In this document: positions 22,826 to 33,262 of the stretch, in pieces | Layout of the letters: the number at the start of each line of letters is the position of its first letter | How positions within the stretch are numbered: the stretch's first letter is position 1 | Program-made: the position numbers and the translations under genes | Assembly (NCBI GenBank): GCA_034401135.1 | Contig: JAWZSP010000002.1 | Coordinates: 4,092,001 to 4,156,000, forward strand | Direction of reading: 5' to 3' | Length of the DNA stretch: 64,000 nucleotides | Source of the DNA: Volutella citrinella | Lineage: Eukaryota; Ascomycota; Sordariomycetes; Hypocreales; Nectriaceae | Notes under the pieces: model-generated | The model's database searches: none | Told to the model about the DNA's origin: nothing | Seen by the model: only the letters and a program-made list of their open reading frames with translations

Positions 22826-23892
22826 AGATAAAGTGTGTGAGGATGCGATGAAGCTTGGGGTGGGAGGAAGAAAACAGTGTGCCAACGACGAGGCTTCTTA
22901 TAGACCACGCCGTCCACGGCTCCACCGGCCTGGCGTCGTGCCTGAGCCGAGCAACGACAAAGGCATTGAGGGCCGGCAATGGTCAGCAGCTTCGGAGGCC
23001 GGCGCCCATCGGCCCTGGGCCCCACTGAGAAAGTCGGATTCGGCTTGGGGGGTCAGTCATTGCTAGGGGCGAGACCAGATTTGCGACATGCGGAGGAGAT
23101 CCGGCACTGGACAGACAGATCAGATTGACACTGCGCTGCTCACCGCACGCATGAGAAGCAAGCATGCCGGCAAGGGCTGGGAAAGCCTGGGATTCGCTCC
23201 CTCGGGCACGGCGGACCTGATAAGCTCTAGCCCGACGCAATGGGGTTGGCTCGTGGAGACCCCGTGGCCACCGTCCGGCGGCGTTGGACAGATATCCCAA
23301 GCCACCCAAGAACCGGCAGCTATCCGCCCGCAGATTATGCCGGCAGCTGAATGGGTGGCCATGACTAGGAGGCTCTGTTGGAATTAACCCCACGGCCTGG
23401 GCGGACGCAAGAGGCGGCGCGGCGGTGCAGCCCATGACACAGCCGGGGGCTTCTTTTCTCTCGCGACATGCCGCCTTGGGTTTAGGCCCGTCATGGTCTG
23501 TGGGCGGGCGCTAGTCAGCGAGTGCGGGGGCGACGCTTGGCCCGGCAATCGCAGCGGAGACCATCGTGAACTGGGTGTCAAGGTGTCCCCCAGTGTGTCC
23601 TTGGCGTGGGTGCTGAATGAGTGAAGTGGCGGGTGGTGAACAGCGCAGTATGGGCAGTGGCGGGTGTGATTGGTGATGCCCTCATCCGGCGGGGCGAGTC
23701 ATGCCTATCCAGGAAGCTTTCTGGCCCAGCGGGGTCGCATTCCGCGGATTCCTGCATCATGTATGGCCCTCTGCTCGCCTCCCTCTTCCCTCGTCCGGAC
23801 GCCAGGAAACGCTGCTGGCCCTGCGCACCGCACGCCGTTGGGGCGGCCGAGAGGCGATAAGGTAGATGGCCGGCGTCAGTCGCATAGATAAG
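22826..23892. promoter_or_regulatory. Candidate GATA-factor (nitrogen regulator) sites
   Basis: The divergent amine oxidase/regulator promoter contains HGATAR matches AGATAA at 22826, TGATAAG at 23218, CGATAAG at 23855 and AGATAAG at 23886. This is the consensus bound by the AreA/NIT2 class of fungal nitrogen regulators. Matches of this length also arise by chance; three GATAAG in 1.8 kb is a modest excess. Confidence 0.35.
22897..22903 (-). promoter_or_regulatory. TATA-like element of the amine oxidase gene
   Basis: CTATAAG on the minus strand about 210 bp upstream of the ATG at 22690; the leader between is pyrimidine-rich. Confidence 0.35.
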
Positions 23893-24360
23893 GTACCTTA
23901 CTTGGGTCCGTCCCCACCCGTGTCACCCACGAGGCGTCTCCGGAGGTCATGCCAATGCCATGCCACACATCCCTGCCAGGGAGGCGTCGTCTTAGTGTCC
24001 CGGCCGGCGTCACTCTGCGGGCTGGATGTTAGTAATGAGCAGAGAGGCGGCGAGTGGGCTTGTCTGGGCCTGGGCACCTCGTCTGCCTCGAATCCCACCG
24101 GTTGCAGAAGTCATGACACACACAAACACCACATCGACGCAATCCCGCCGCTTCCCCAGATTTGTTCCTTGCTTCCCCCGGATTTGAGTCTCAGCACGTA
24201 CACATTGCGGATCCTCGACTTGACTTGGGGGCATCAACACATCTGGCATCAACAGCCTCATTCACCTCATTCCCATCACCTATTCACCCATCTCAGCTTC
24301 ATCTCCATCACAACACACACACATCGTCTCTCCTCAACCGCCTCATCCTCAACTTAGTGA

Positions 24361-24453
24361 ATGACTCCCCTTAGCTATCCGCCCCCCAGCCGCGACATCC
24401 CGCCAGGATCATCGCCCCCCGCCGTCCCCTCGCTGCCGTCACACCCGGGATGA
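24361..24453 (+). CDS. Upstream ORF overlapping the regulator start (ATGA)
   Basis: An ATG at 24361 opens a 30-codon frame, rich in Pro and Ser, that ends in TGA at 24451-24453. That stop overlaps the ATG of the downstream Zn2Cys6 gene (24450-24452) as ATGA. If the transcript starts upstream, ribosomes would meet this frame first and main-frame translation would need leaky scanning or termination-reinitiation. Alternatively the leader is spliced or the transcript starts downstream. The peptide itself probably has no function. Confidence 0.4.
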   Translation: MTPLSYPPPSRDIPPGSSPPAVPSLPSHPG

Positions 24454-25841
24454 CCAGAGTCCGCGTCGTCAAAGGGTCCTGCTGGCCCTGCAAGAAGCGC
24501 CGCACAAAGTGCGACCTCAGCAAGCCCGTCTGCCAGCGCTGCGAGCGCGCCGGCTCCCCCTGCGACTACAACACCAAGCTGATCCGATGGAGCACCCGCC
24601 AGAGCGTCCGCATGCCCTCGCCCACCGACATTGTCCGCTTCACCGGCGTCCCGCTCGACGACGGCCTCGGCCTCGCCCCGAGCGACAAGCGCGCCCTCGA
24701 CTACTTCCACTGCCGCGTCTGGCCCCTCCTCCAAACCATCGAGGACCCCTATCCGCCGCCGCTGCCCCTCGCCCTGCACCACCGCGTCGTCCTGCTGGCC
24801 ACCTGCGCGCTCGCCGGCTCCCATCGCCTGCTGCAGGACGGCAAGGAGAGTCCCCAGGCCATCAACAGACGGCGCGTCGAGTGTCTCGAGGCTGTGCGGC
24901 TCGAGGTTGACAATAACTGCGCAAAGAGCAGCGCCGAGTCGTTGAGCGTCCTCTTGCCGGCCGTGCTGCTGCTATATCTACAAGATGGCTTCATGGAGGC
25001 CGCGAGCGAGACGGCGTCGACGGCGAGCCACCACCAGGGCGTCGTGGCCATCCTGCGGCAGCTTGGCGGCATCGACAGCGTTATCCAGTCGAGCCAGCAA
25101 CCTCTTCGCATGCTCCTCTCCGAGTTCGTGTCGGCCGACCTGACGACGAAGATGCTCCAGGGCGCCGCGCCCTCGTATCCGCAGTCCATCTGGAACATTA
25201 TCAACCAAGGCGCCGTCTGGTGGGCCAAGGACCCCATGCACTGCCTCCCCCTGTCGTTGGTGCTGGCCGAGATGTCGTCTATGGCATTCTACTTCAGTGC
25301 CATCCAGCAGGGCCGCGTCGAGCTGTCCTTTGACTGCGTCCGCGGCTTCGAGCAGGCCCTCGCGCCGTCTGAAATCTCTCCCTTCCTGGCCGGCCCCGGG
25401 AGCAGCGTGACGGACAGCGACGAGGCTACGAGCCCGTCGAGCGAGGACGGAAAGGAGGACGACCACGCGTTTGCCCTCGTCCGCGCCTTTCAGCACACGG
25501 CCCTCATCTTCCTCTACAGAGCCGTGTGCGGGTTCCCCATCCTGCATCCCCTCGTCCAGCGCCACGTTCAAGCGTGTCTGAGCTGCATCTTCGAGGTCGA
25601 CCGCTCCTCAAAGGTTCTGCACTGCATAATCTTCCCTCTCTGCGTTGCCGGCGCCCACGAGCAGTCTCCGTGGCGCCAGCGGCTCATCATTGACATATTG
25701 GCTTTTCTCTACGACAACATGCGGTTTGCGTCGATCCAGCTGATTGCCAACTTCCTAGGCACAGTCTGGACATCACCGACAACGGACCTCAACTGGGTGG
25801 AACTCTTTTCCATGCTTAGTTCCCATGCTTTGATTCTCTGA
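24450..25841 (+). CDS. Zn2Cys6 transcription factor 2 (candidate regulator of amine catabolism)
   Basis: Single-exon frame of 463 residues. The zinc cluster occupies residues 11-38 (C-x2-C-x6-C-x6-C-x2-C-x6-C) in GSCWPCKKRRTKCDLSKPVC and CERAGSPC. The middle region from about residue 80 (RALDYFHCRVWPLLQTI, then a helical repeat) fits the fungal-specific trans_2 regulatory domain, and the C-terminus ends in a hydrophobic helix. An acidic Ser-rich insert lies near residue 325 (SVTDSDEATSPSSEDGKEDD), a plausible activation or phosphorylation segment. It is divergent from the copper amine oxidase and 737 bp upstream of the aldehyde dehydrogenase, making it a natural pathway-specific activator; that is inference. 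Its translation may be restrained by the overlapping upstream frame. Confidence 0.9.
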   Translation: MTRVRVVKGSCWPCKKRRTKCDLSKPVCQRCERAGSPCDYNTKLIRWSTRQSVRMPSPTDIVRFTGVPLDDGLGLAPSDKRALDYFHCRVWPLLQTIEDPYPPPLPLALHHRVVLLATCALAGSHRLLQDGKESPQAINRRRVECLEAVRLEVDNNCAKSSAESLSVLLPAVLLLYLQDGFMEAASETASTASHHQGVVAILRQLGGIDSVIQSSQQPLRMLLSEFVSADLTTKMLQGAAPSYPQSIWNIINQGAVWWAKDPMHCLPLSLVLAEMSSMAFYFSAIQQGRVELSFDCVRGFEQALAPSEISPFLAGPGSSVTDSDEATSPSSEDGKEDDHAFALVRAFQHTALIFLYRAVCGFPILHPLVQRHVQACLSCIFEVDRSSKVLHCIIFPLCVAGAHEQSPWRQRLIIDILAFLYDNMRFASIQLIANFLGTVWTSPTTDLNWVELFSMLSSHALIL

Positions 25842-25886
25842 GGTAGTAATGGTGGTGGTGTGTGGAGTGGCGTGTAAAAGCGTAAC

Positions 25887-26257
25887 AGATAATGAAACTT
25901 GATGAATCAACTCCGGCCCGGTGCAATATGAAACCCCGTGTTAAACTAGCCGATAAGCGTATTGACCAATGTCCAAGTCGAGTTGAACAAATTTTTTCGT
26001 GCGCCGTCGTGTATTCGGTAAACGCAACCAGAAGTCAGGGTGGCATCCACCCGCTCCGGCGGCCCCATGAGTAATGGTCTCGCATTTCCATGGCAAATCC
26101 GCCTGCGTTATGATGACGATAAGCACCCATGATTACCCAGCCGAGAGCACGGTCTCATGGCGGGACCATGTCAAAGGCCCAGGGGATTTTCACCGCCCCG
26201 CTTGCTGTCATCCGTGTGAGCCCACACCCCCCCGTGGTGCGCATGCGTGGATTATCT
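25887..26257. promoter_or_regulatory. Candidate GATA-factor sites upstream of aldehyde dehydrogenase
   Basis: HGATAR matches: AGATAA at 25887, CGATAAG at 25951, CGATAAG at 26117 and TTATCT (reverse strand) at 26252. By simple base-composition arithmetic about two HGATAR matches would be expected by chance in this space, so the signal is weak alone. Confidence 0.3.
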
Positions 26258-26502
26258 TTTCTCTCGCCAACTTCCACATTGAGATAGCTTCACCAACGCG
26301 ATGGCTGCCCCAACGCGCCAAGCTGCTTTGAGAAAGGTTTTGGTCCAGCCTGTGGGTTGCCCTCCCCGCATGCGCATCGACCTTGATGGATCTGGATTCC
26401 ATGCATGCCTCGAGAGCCGGGGCACACACACTAGTGCCGGAGTCGCATCCAGGGGACCGGGCTAATACGCTGCCTGCGGCTGGTTTCCTGATAGAGCCGG
26501 CT

Positions 26503-26509
26503 TATAAAA
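26503..26509 (+). promoter_or_regulatory. TATA box of the aldehyde dehydrogenase gene
   Basis: TATAAAA lies 70-76 bp upstream of the ATG at 26579, a normal distance for a fungal TATA promoter. Confidence 0.5.
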
Positions 26510-26578
26510 CTCAACGGCCCGCGATGTGACTCCCTCGGAGAAGCCTGGGGTGGACACTAGCCAACTCAATCCCTCACC

Positions 26579-28183
26579 ATGGCCTCCCCTGTGAACCTCG
26601 AGGCGCCCAACGGCGTCCGGTATGCCCAGCCCACGGGGCTTTTCATTGCCAACGAATTTGTCCCCTCGCAAAAGGGAGAGACAATCACCTCCATAGACCC
26701 TGCGTGAGTGAACCTGTTGCACTCGTGTCGTTGATGCAAATACTAACATGACCAAGGACTGAAAAGATCATTGCCAAGGTCCACGCTGCTGATGCCAGCG
26801 ATGTCGACAGGGCCGTCCGAGCTGCCCACAAGGCTCTCCGACATCCCTCGTGGGCCAAGGTCGCTGCTACTGACCGCGGCCGTCTTATGAACAAGCTTGC
26901 CGAGCTGATGGAGCAGAACCGGGAGCTGCTCGCCACCATCGATGCGTGGGACAACGGTTAGTACTCTCCATAAATCACCTCTACCACTTACTGACTCTTC
27001 GACAGGCAAGACATACAAGGAGGCCCTCGATGGAGACCTTGTAGAGGCCATCACAACTATCCGCTACTATGCCGGCTGGGCTGACAAGGTCTACGGCCAG
27101 ACCATCAGCACCACGTCTGATAAGTTTGCCTACACGATCCGTCAGCCCATCGGCGTGGTCGCTCAGATCATCCCGTGGAACTACCCGCTGTCTATGGCGG
27201 CGTGGAAGCTGGGCCCTGCGCTGGCGTGTGGCAACACAATCGTCATCAAGGCTGCCGAGCAGACGCCTCTGAGCATCCTCGTCCTAGGACGACTCATCAA
27301 GGAAGCAGGCTTCCCCCCTGGTGTCGTCAATATTGTCAACGGACTGGGCGCAGTTGCAGGCACCGCCCTCGTCCAGCATCCCTTAGTCGACAAGGTGGCC
27401 TTCACCGGGTCAACAGCTACTGCTACACGCATCATGGCCTCCGCAGCCAAGACGCTCAAGAACGTGACTCTCGAGACTGGTGGCAAGTCCCCGCTCCTCG
27501 TCTTTGACGACGCACACCTAGACGAGGCCGTCGAGTGGGCTCACTTTGGCATCTTCTCCAATCAGGGCCAGATCTGCACCTCGACGTCGCGCATCATCGT
27601 CCAGGACGCCATTTACGACAAGTTCCTGCACAAGTTCCTCTCCACGGTCAAGACGGTCAGCAAGGTCGGCAGCCAGTGGGCCGAGGACACTTACCAGGGA
27701 CCCCAGGTGTCCCGGACGCAGTACGACCGCATCCTGGAGTACATCGACATCGGCCGCCGCGAGGGCGCCACCGTCGCGGCTGGCGGACACCCCGTGAGCG
27801 TCGACGACGGCAAGGGCTTCTTCATTGCGCCTACCGTCTTCACCGACGTGACGCCTTCGATGCGCATCTTCCGCGAGGAGATCTTTGGCCCTGTGGTGGC
27901 CATCTCGCGCTTCGGCACAGAGGCTGAGGCCGTCGAGCTGGCCAACGACTCTGTATACGGGCTCGGGGCTGCCGTCTTCACAAATGACCTGCGCAGGGCC
28001 CATCGTGTCGCTGAGCAGGTCGAGGCCGGCATGGTTTGGGTCAACAGCAGCCAGGACTGCGACCCGCGCGTGCCGTTTGGTGGTGTCAAGCAGAGCGGTA
28101 TTGGCAGGGAGCTGGGAGAGGCGGGACTCGAGGCGTACTCGCAGATCAAGGCCGTGCATGTGAATATGACTAGCAAGCTGTAA
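26579..28183 (+). CDS. Aldehyde dehydrogenase, peroxisomal (C-terminal SKL)
   Basis: Three exons (26579-26703, 26757-26956, 27006-28183) give 500 residues, the standard length. The first intron has a perfect TACTAAC branch site. Catalytic features: IIPWNYPLSMAAWKLGPALA, cofactor loop FTGSTATATRIM, general base LETGGKSP (Glu about 265) and nucleophile GQICTSTSR (Cys about 299), then EEIFGPVVAI. It oxidises an aldehyde to the acid with NAD(P)+. The last residues TSKL are a canonical PTS1, so it should act in peroxisomes or glyoxysomes. With the peroxisomal amine oxidase about 4 kb upstream it forms a natural amine-to-acid pair. Most fungal ALDH5/ALDH1 relatives lack this signal, which strengthens the link. 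Confidence 0.95.
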
Positions 28184-28404
28184 GAAATTTAAATACCAAT
28201 GATCACGATGTAGAATACACTGCGGCACTGCGGATTTAGCGTTCTTCTAATCTTGGACTGTGATGAGAATGGCCGCTTCGTTGACGGCCACGTTAAACTA
28301 TGGACAGTTGAAGTGAAGGCTATGTACGAGTGATTGTATATACGGTTGCGGCGACCTCTTCGCCACGATGACGCATCCCCCCCTGCAGTCTCCTACAGCC
28401 TCCC

Positions 28405-29615
28405 TTAGACGTACGTCTTCAAGAGCGAGTTGTAGTACTGGTAACCAGTGCCGTACGTCGGCTCAAAGTTGTAAATGTAGTCGTTGGCTCCCTTCCACCA
28501 CGGTCCAGCCGCCCACCACAGAGCACCCTTCCACACGTCATTGTTAGCCTTGATGTAGTCGAGCATGCCCTTGACGGCCGTCTTGCACTGGTCGTTTGCG
28601 CCGCCGGCGTACTCGCCCAGGATGCCAATCTTGCCATTGTCGCGGAGCCACTTCGTCGCGGCGACGAGACGCTCGGCGCCAATGGTGGACGACACGCAGG
28701 TGGAGCTGGTGCCGGAGCTGTCCGAGTCGAGGTACTGGTGCATCTCGTAGACGAGCTTGTTGAGGGGATCCGTCAGCGCCTTCATGTTGTCGTTGACCGT
28801 GGGCCACGACCACGCGCCGGACCACTGGTTGCCCTCGACGAAGATCCACTGCTTGGCGCCGGCCGCGCGGATGCCGTTGATGGCGGCCTGGTTGAGGTCC
28901 AGCACGAGCGACTGGCTCATGGAGTGGTACTCGTTGTTGGTGTCGAAGACGACGTGGTCGTTGGCCACGAACTGCTCGGCGACCTTGCGCCACCAGCTCT
29001 GGAAGGCGGCGGTGTCGGTCATGACGTTGCCAAAGTAGCGGCCGTAGTTGTGCGGGTCAATAACAGCCCAGCCACCGCTGCTGGTGACGTGGTTGACGAC
29101 GTCAGTGAGGTTCTTCAGGTAGGCAGCGTCAAAGTTGCCGGTCAGCGACGTCTGGGAGAGTCGCTCCATCTTGAACTGGATACGGAACGTGGTGTATCCT
29201 TGACCACGAAGAGTCTATGCTTGTTAGATGCTTGACACGGATCATCTTCAAGATCACTCACCGTGATGGCAGACTTGTCGGGCCAGATGTAGTGCGTTCC
29301 CCAGACGCCGGGCAGAGTTCCCTCTCCAAACTCAGCGCCAGCCTCGTTGGTGCCAAACCACCACTCGCCGCTGGGTGGGTTGGGTGTGGTCGTGGGTCCC
29401 GGTGGCTTGGAGGTCGTCGACGTCGTCAGGGTCGTACCCGCGGGCGGATCAGAGGACTGGAGACACTGGCTGTACCAGTTGTTGACAAAGGTGCACTTCC
29501 AGCCGCTCACGCATTCAGTCGACCCGGACCAGCCTGATCCACCGCACTGCGCCCATGGGCCGCTCTGAGCAGCTACACCGCAGGCCAGTGAGAGGAAAGT
29601 GAGAAGGGAAACCAT
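28405..29615 (-). CDS. Endo-beta-1,4-glucanase, GH5 with N-terminal CBM1
   Basis: Two exons (29615-29262, 29214-28405; 47-bp intron) give 387 residues. Order: signal peptide 1-16 ([13 protein letters not shown]), CBM1 cellulose-binding module about 17-52 with its four Cys ([17 protein letters not shown], then [12 protein letters not shown]), a Thr/Pro/Ser linker, then a GH5 barrel from about 85. Acid/base Glu is in DTNNEYHSM and the nucleophile in [10 protein letters not shown]. This domain order is that of secreted fungal endoglucanase II (Cel5A type), which cuts internal bonds in cellulose. A TATA-like element lies 86 bp upstream. It is convergent with the aldehyde dehydrogenase (221 bp apart) and has no obvious functional tie to it. 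Confidence 0.94.
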
Positions 29616-31242
29616 GATGTACGATGCTGTGATGTTGCACACTAGATGATGGTTGAGTGCCAATGTCGAACAGTCGAAGAAAGGCAGGCCAGTCGATCAC
29701 ATTTATATCTTGGCAGCCGCCATTCTTTTTCAGCCTTCTGTCGTCGTACCGACACCTATCACTCCCTTGAAACAGATTAAATCGGATCCTCGGGGCTAGA
29801 TCCCGTGTGATGGAATGACAGGTGGGTTGTTGGTTGGCTTCATAGAGTCGTCAGCCTGCCGGAGTGGCCCGTTGACAGAGCCCAGACTGCCTTGATTTGC
29901 GCCATAGCGGCAGCATTTGAAACAATGAACCGGAGCGAGGACGCTTCTCCATGTGGGAAGGAAGGGAGCGGGCCGTGTCGGGATCGGGTCCTAAATGGGG
30001 TTGATAACGGAACCAACGGCTCCGAGGTTGCATCGGGGTGTTGTGACGGTGGTGGAATGCGCTTGTGGATACTTGGCGACTGGATCACGCGTCTTTGGGC
30101 TCTCGTACTGGTTTTCCTTAACTATTACAGCACTAAAATCAAGTGAGAAGCATGTAAAGATGCGAGTTGATGCCAAGAATCGCCGGCCGGGCCGTGAGAC
30201 ACAAAACGCCCAGCTGAGCCGCCAAAGGGAGGAATCGTACAATTAGTGTGCTTCACCATCAGACTAAAAACTTTGAGAGGAATGTGGGGGTTGATTGAGC
30301 ACATCGTTTCACTCCCAGCGCCCGCAATGCGTGTGATCTCTCGGGCGTGCTGGAAAACCGTCGACCGTGCCGAAGGGCCGGCATTCCGTCCGCAGTTGGT
30401 CGCGTGGTCCTCCGCGCAATACTTCCCAATTGATATAGTCCCTGGGTGCCCATGAGGACACGTTTCGATTGACCAAGGCACTTCTTGCGCGTCTTTGCGC
30501 CGGGTCATCTGCAGGTACTGCCGTCGCATCCATGTCACACGCGGGGGTGCTTGGCATAGTTATGATGGGCATCCAGGATGGGACGAGGCGGAAGATGACT
30601 GGCCGTGGAAACTGTCCGCGGCACTCGCTTCCGCAATCCGATAACTAAGCCAAGATCTGGCAAACGGCTGAGGAATGGTGGTCACGACTAGACGTGGAAA
30701 GCAAGGCTAGCAACAATTGACCGCCCGAGGAGTAATAGTCTAGCAAATCCAAGGGTTCGAAGTAGAAACATTCATACGTGGTACGTTTCTCACAGGATCC
30801 CGCTGTCAATCGCAATTAAGTCCTTGATGGGTGCCCAACTCGGTTTCGAGACATGCCGAGCCAGGTACAATTCGTCACAACCAGCCCATGTAGCAGCCGC
30901 AACTCTTTATCACACAATATGGAGTCGTATTCCTGCTGCCAGGGCGCTTGTGAACCATGACCAGGTCCTCAGGCTGCTGGTATGTCTCTCCCTCGAGCCA
31001 GCCGTAGCCGCGACCTCAATGTCCACTCATAATCCCCGCCCAAAGCTGTCTATGATGACGACGGATGCCGCGCGTGCTGAAATCTAATAGAGATGGACAG
31101 ATGCCTCGAGACTGGTGGCAGATTTATACACCAGAGGTGGGGACTATGATGACCACTCAGACTAATGTTTCAGACTTCAAAGTCAAAGGTATAACCTAAT
31201 AGGATCCGAGCATCGAGGCATATTGCAACTAGCTTGCTTATC
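29616..31242. other. Long intergenic region, cellulase promoter side
   Basis: 1.6 kb. Open frames on the minus strand near 30125-30572 overlap each other in two frames and show no recognisable domain, so I do not call a gene. The distal part is probably the nitrilase 3' flank. Confidence 0.45.
29701..29707 (-). promoter_or_regulatory. TATA-like element of the cellulase gene
   Basis: TATAAAT on the minus strand, 86 bp upstream of the ATG at 29615. Confidence 0.45.
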
Positions 31243-32327
31243 TTACGCCTCAATCAGCCCCTCGACCTCAGGAACTACACGATTCTTCTCGACAACGTTG
31301 GCTTTCTGTTGCCTATCAACTCCAAGCCACAGCAGATCAGGCCTGCTGTAATGGCCAACAACATCCAGGAATCCCCGAGTCGCGACAACTTTTGTCAGGT
31401 CGAGGTCCGCATACACGATGCCCTCCTCCTCCGGCTTGCCATTACCAAAGGGGGCTGTGATGCGTCGGCCATCAGGCCCAATGACACAGCTATGACCGCC
31501 TCCGGGCTGTCGACAAGCGAGCCCCTCTTGCGTCTTCATGGCATCGATGCCCTTTTGAGTGCACACGGCGGTGCAGTGCAGCACATACGTGGTGCTCTCG
31601 ATGGCGTACGTCTGCGACAGGTTCTGCGACCCCTCGGCCGTCATGCTCCACAGCCCCGGATGGTCGGGGCCGGTGCTGGGGTCCAGGGGCGGCCACATGG
31701 CGACGTGGATGGCCTCGCCTTGCGAGATGCTGTGGAACTTGAGCAGTGGCTGGGTGTGCTCCCAACACGCAAACACCCCGACCTTGATCTTGCCGTGTCC
31801 CTCGCCAAAGTCGACCTCGACGACGTTGTTCAGGTCCGCACCGGACCCGTCCCCGAACATCGTGCGCTCCATGTGCGTCGGCCTCACTTTTCGGCGATGC
31901 ATCAGAAGTTGGCCCTGCGGTGAGATGATGGCCTGCGAGATGTAGATGCTGTGCGAGGGGCTCTGCTCTGAAAAGCCGAGAACAACGCAGATGGAATGCT
32001 CCCTTGCAGTGGCCTTGACGGCCTCCATAGCTGCCGACTCCAAGGGCAACGAGTTGTAAATATATCGAGTCTGCAGCTCAAAGTCTACCGGCCGGGCCCT
32101 GCAGAAAGAGAGTGTTAGGCGATTTCGTTGGGCTTGGTAGGAGATTGGTCTCACCAAATCCATGCAGGATAGCCGGGCAGCCAGCACTCGGAAAATGCAA
32201 CCAGCTTGGCCCCGTTCTGAGCGGCCTCGGCAATGAGAGCGCATGCCTTTTCGATGGAGGCAGCAAGGTCCAGGTAGACAGGCTCTGCCTGAGTGACGGC
32301 GACTTTGATGGGCATGGCCATGGTCAT
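31243..32327 (-). CDS. Nitrilase-superfamily hydrolase (nitrilase / cyanide hydratase branch)
   Basis: Two exons (32327-32155, 32098-31243; 56-bp intron) give 342 residues, matching fungal nitrilases. The catalytic triad is complete: Glu 47 in [13 protein letters not shown], Lys 128 in [13 protein letters not shown], Cys 169 in [16 protein letters not shown] is typical of the nitrilase/cyanide hydratase branch and not of amidases. It converts a nitrile to an acid and ammonia (or an amide). Cytosolic; no targeting signal. Three in-frame ATGs occur at 32327, 32321 and 32315; the first is used here. It could feed ammonia and acids into the same nitrogen-salvage theme as its neighbours, by inference. 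Confidence 0.92.
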
Positions 32328-33262
32328 GGGCCTTTATGGGTGCGAGGGAATAAAAGGGAATCAAAAGGTGGAAGCAAGCCGTATGTAATTGAGTTACCTG
32401 GTCATCCTTGTGCAGAGTAAACCAGCACTTTAAGGGAGTTGCTGCCGTGGCTGAGTGGGCATGTCATTCCACCAGCATCACCGTCGACCAACGCTAATGC
32501 ATACAAGAAAACATCGGGGCTTTCTTTCCAAACTTGCACGGCTCTGGACCAAAGATCCAATTACCCCGCGAGATGTTTCCACCCTCCACAACCCTTGTTC
32601 TGCAGATACGTGGCGTCCATGATCCCAGCTGCCGCGGTCTGAGTTGGATTATTCATATCTCTACATTCCACGTCTTTGAATAAGACTGATCTGGGTTCTG
32701 CCTGAGCGGTTCATACAACGACGCTCATAGCCTGGACAACATGTCCCCACGTGGGTTTTCCACCGTTGTGCTGACGTGGGCGAAACGCTGCCCCCAACAA
32801 CCCGCATCCTGGGGTACACCCAAAAGAGTAATAAGATTCCGCCAAGCACTGACCCTAAACCCAGCAGTTGGGGCAGTCTGTGCTGACGTTGGACGAAAAC
32901 TGCTTCCCATGGTTTGCATCCTTGCCTGATGCTCTGTGTCGCCATGGCCAAGAGGCCCATCGTCATTGTCGTGCCATTCCATCGTCCCACATCTTTGACT
33001 CCATGTAGCTGTTTATTTTTAGCAACTTGATTAAGTATCCGTCTCTGAGTTGCCAGAGTCGTGCGAAGCAGTTGCCGCACTTGGCATGGTCCTCTCGCTG
33101 CTGCACTGCATGCATGTAAGGACAGGGCATGTCAGTCAGAGGTTGGTATTTCTTTAGTAACACAGCATTGGCATCACTCTAGCACTACATTTTGTACTTT
33201 TGGTTGATGAAATTCGATTTCTCTGGCTGACTTGGCCACCAGTGGCGAGAGGCCATCCCCGC
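32328..33262. other. Intergenic region with an imperfect repeat
   Basis: About 0.94 kb between two minus-strand genes. Contains the direct/inverted repeat at 32767-32925 listed separately. A minus-strand frame at 32661-33080 covers that repeat and is not considered coding. Confidence 0.45.
32767..32925. repeat. Imperfect direct repeat (about 45 bp) with internal inverted arms
   Basis: TGTGCTGACGT at 32767 and again at 32879 begin two related stretches of about 45 bp, each ending near GCATCCT. Between them CTGCCCCCAAC (about 32789) faces GTTGGGGCAG (about 32868), so a hairpin could form. Confidence 0.4.

Larger units (their letters stand above)
22691..24360. other. Long divergent promoter, amine oxidase / Zn2Cys6 regulator
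   Basis: 1.7 kb without a supported gene, unusually long for this window. It holds the TATA-like and GATA motifs listed separately. The last 200 bp before 24361 are rich in CATC/CACA tracts, probably the 5' leader of the regulator. Confidence 0.5.
25842..26578. other. Promoter region of the aldehyde dehydrogenase
   Basis: No gene is supported. It contains GATA-type motifs and a TATA box close to the start codon, listed separately. Confidence 0.5.

Noticed and set aside
30125..30572. Two overlapping minus-strand frames upstream of the cellulase
   Set aside because: Neither shows a family signature and no splice sites link them to another frame.
32661..33080. 139-codon minus-strand frame
   Set aside because: Covers an imperfect repeat and lacks any domain; no supporting context.
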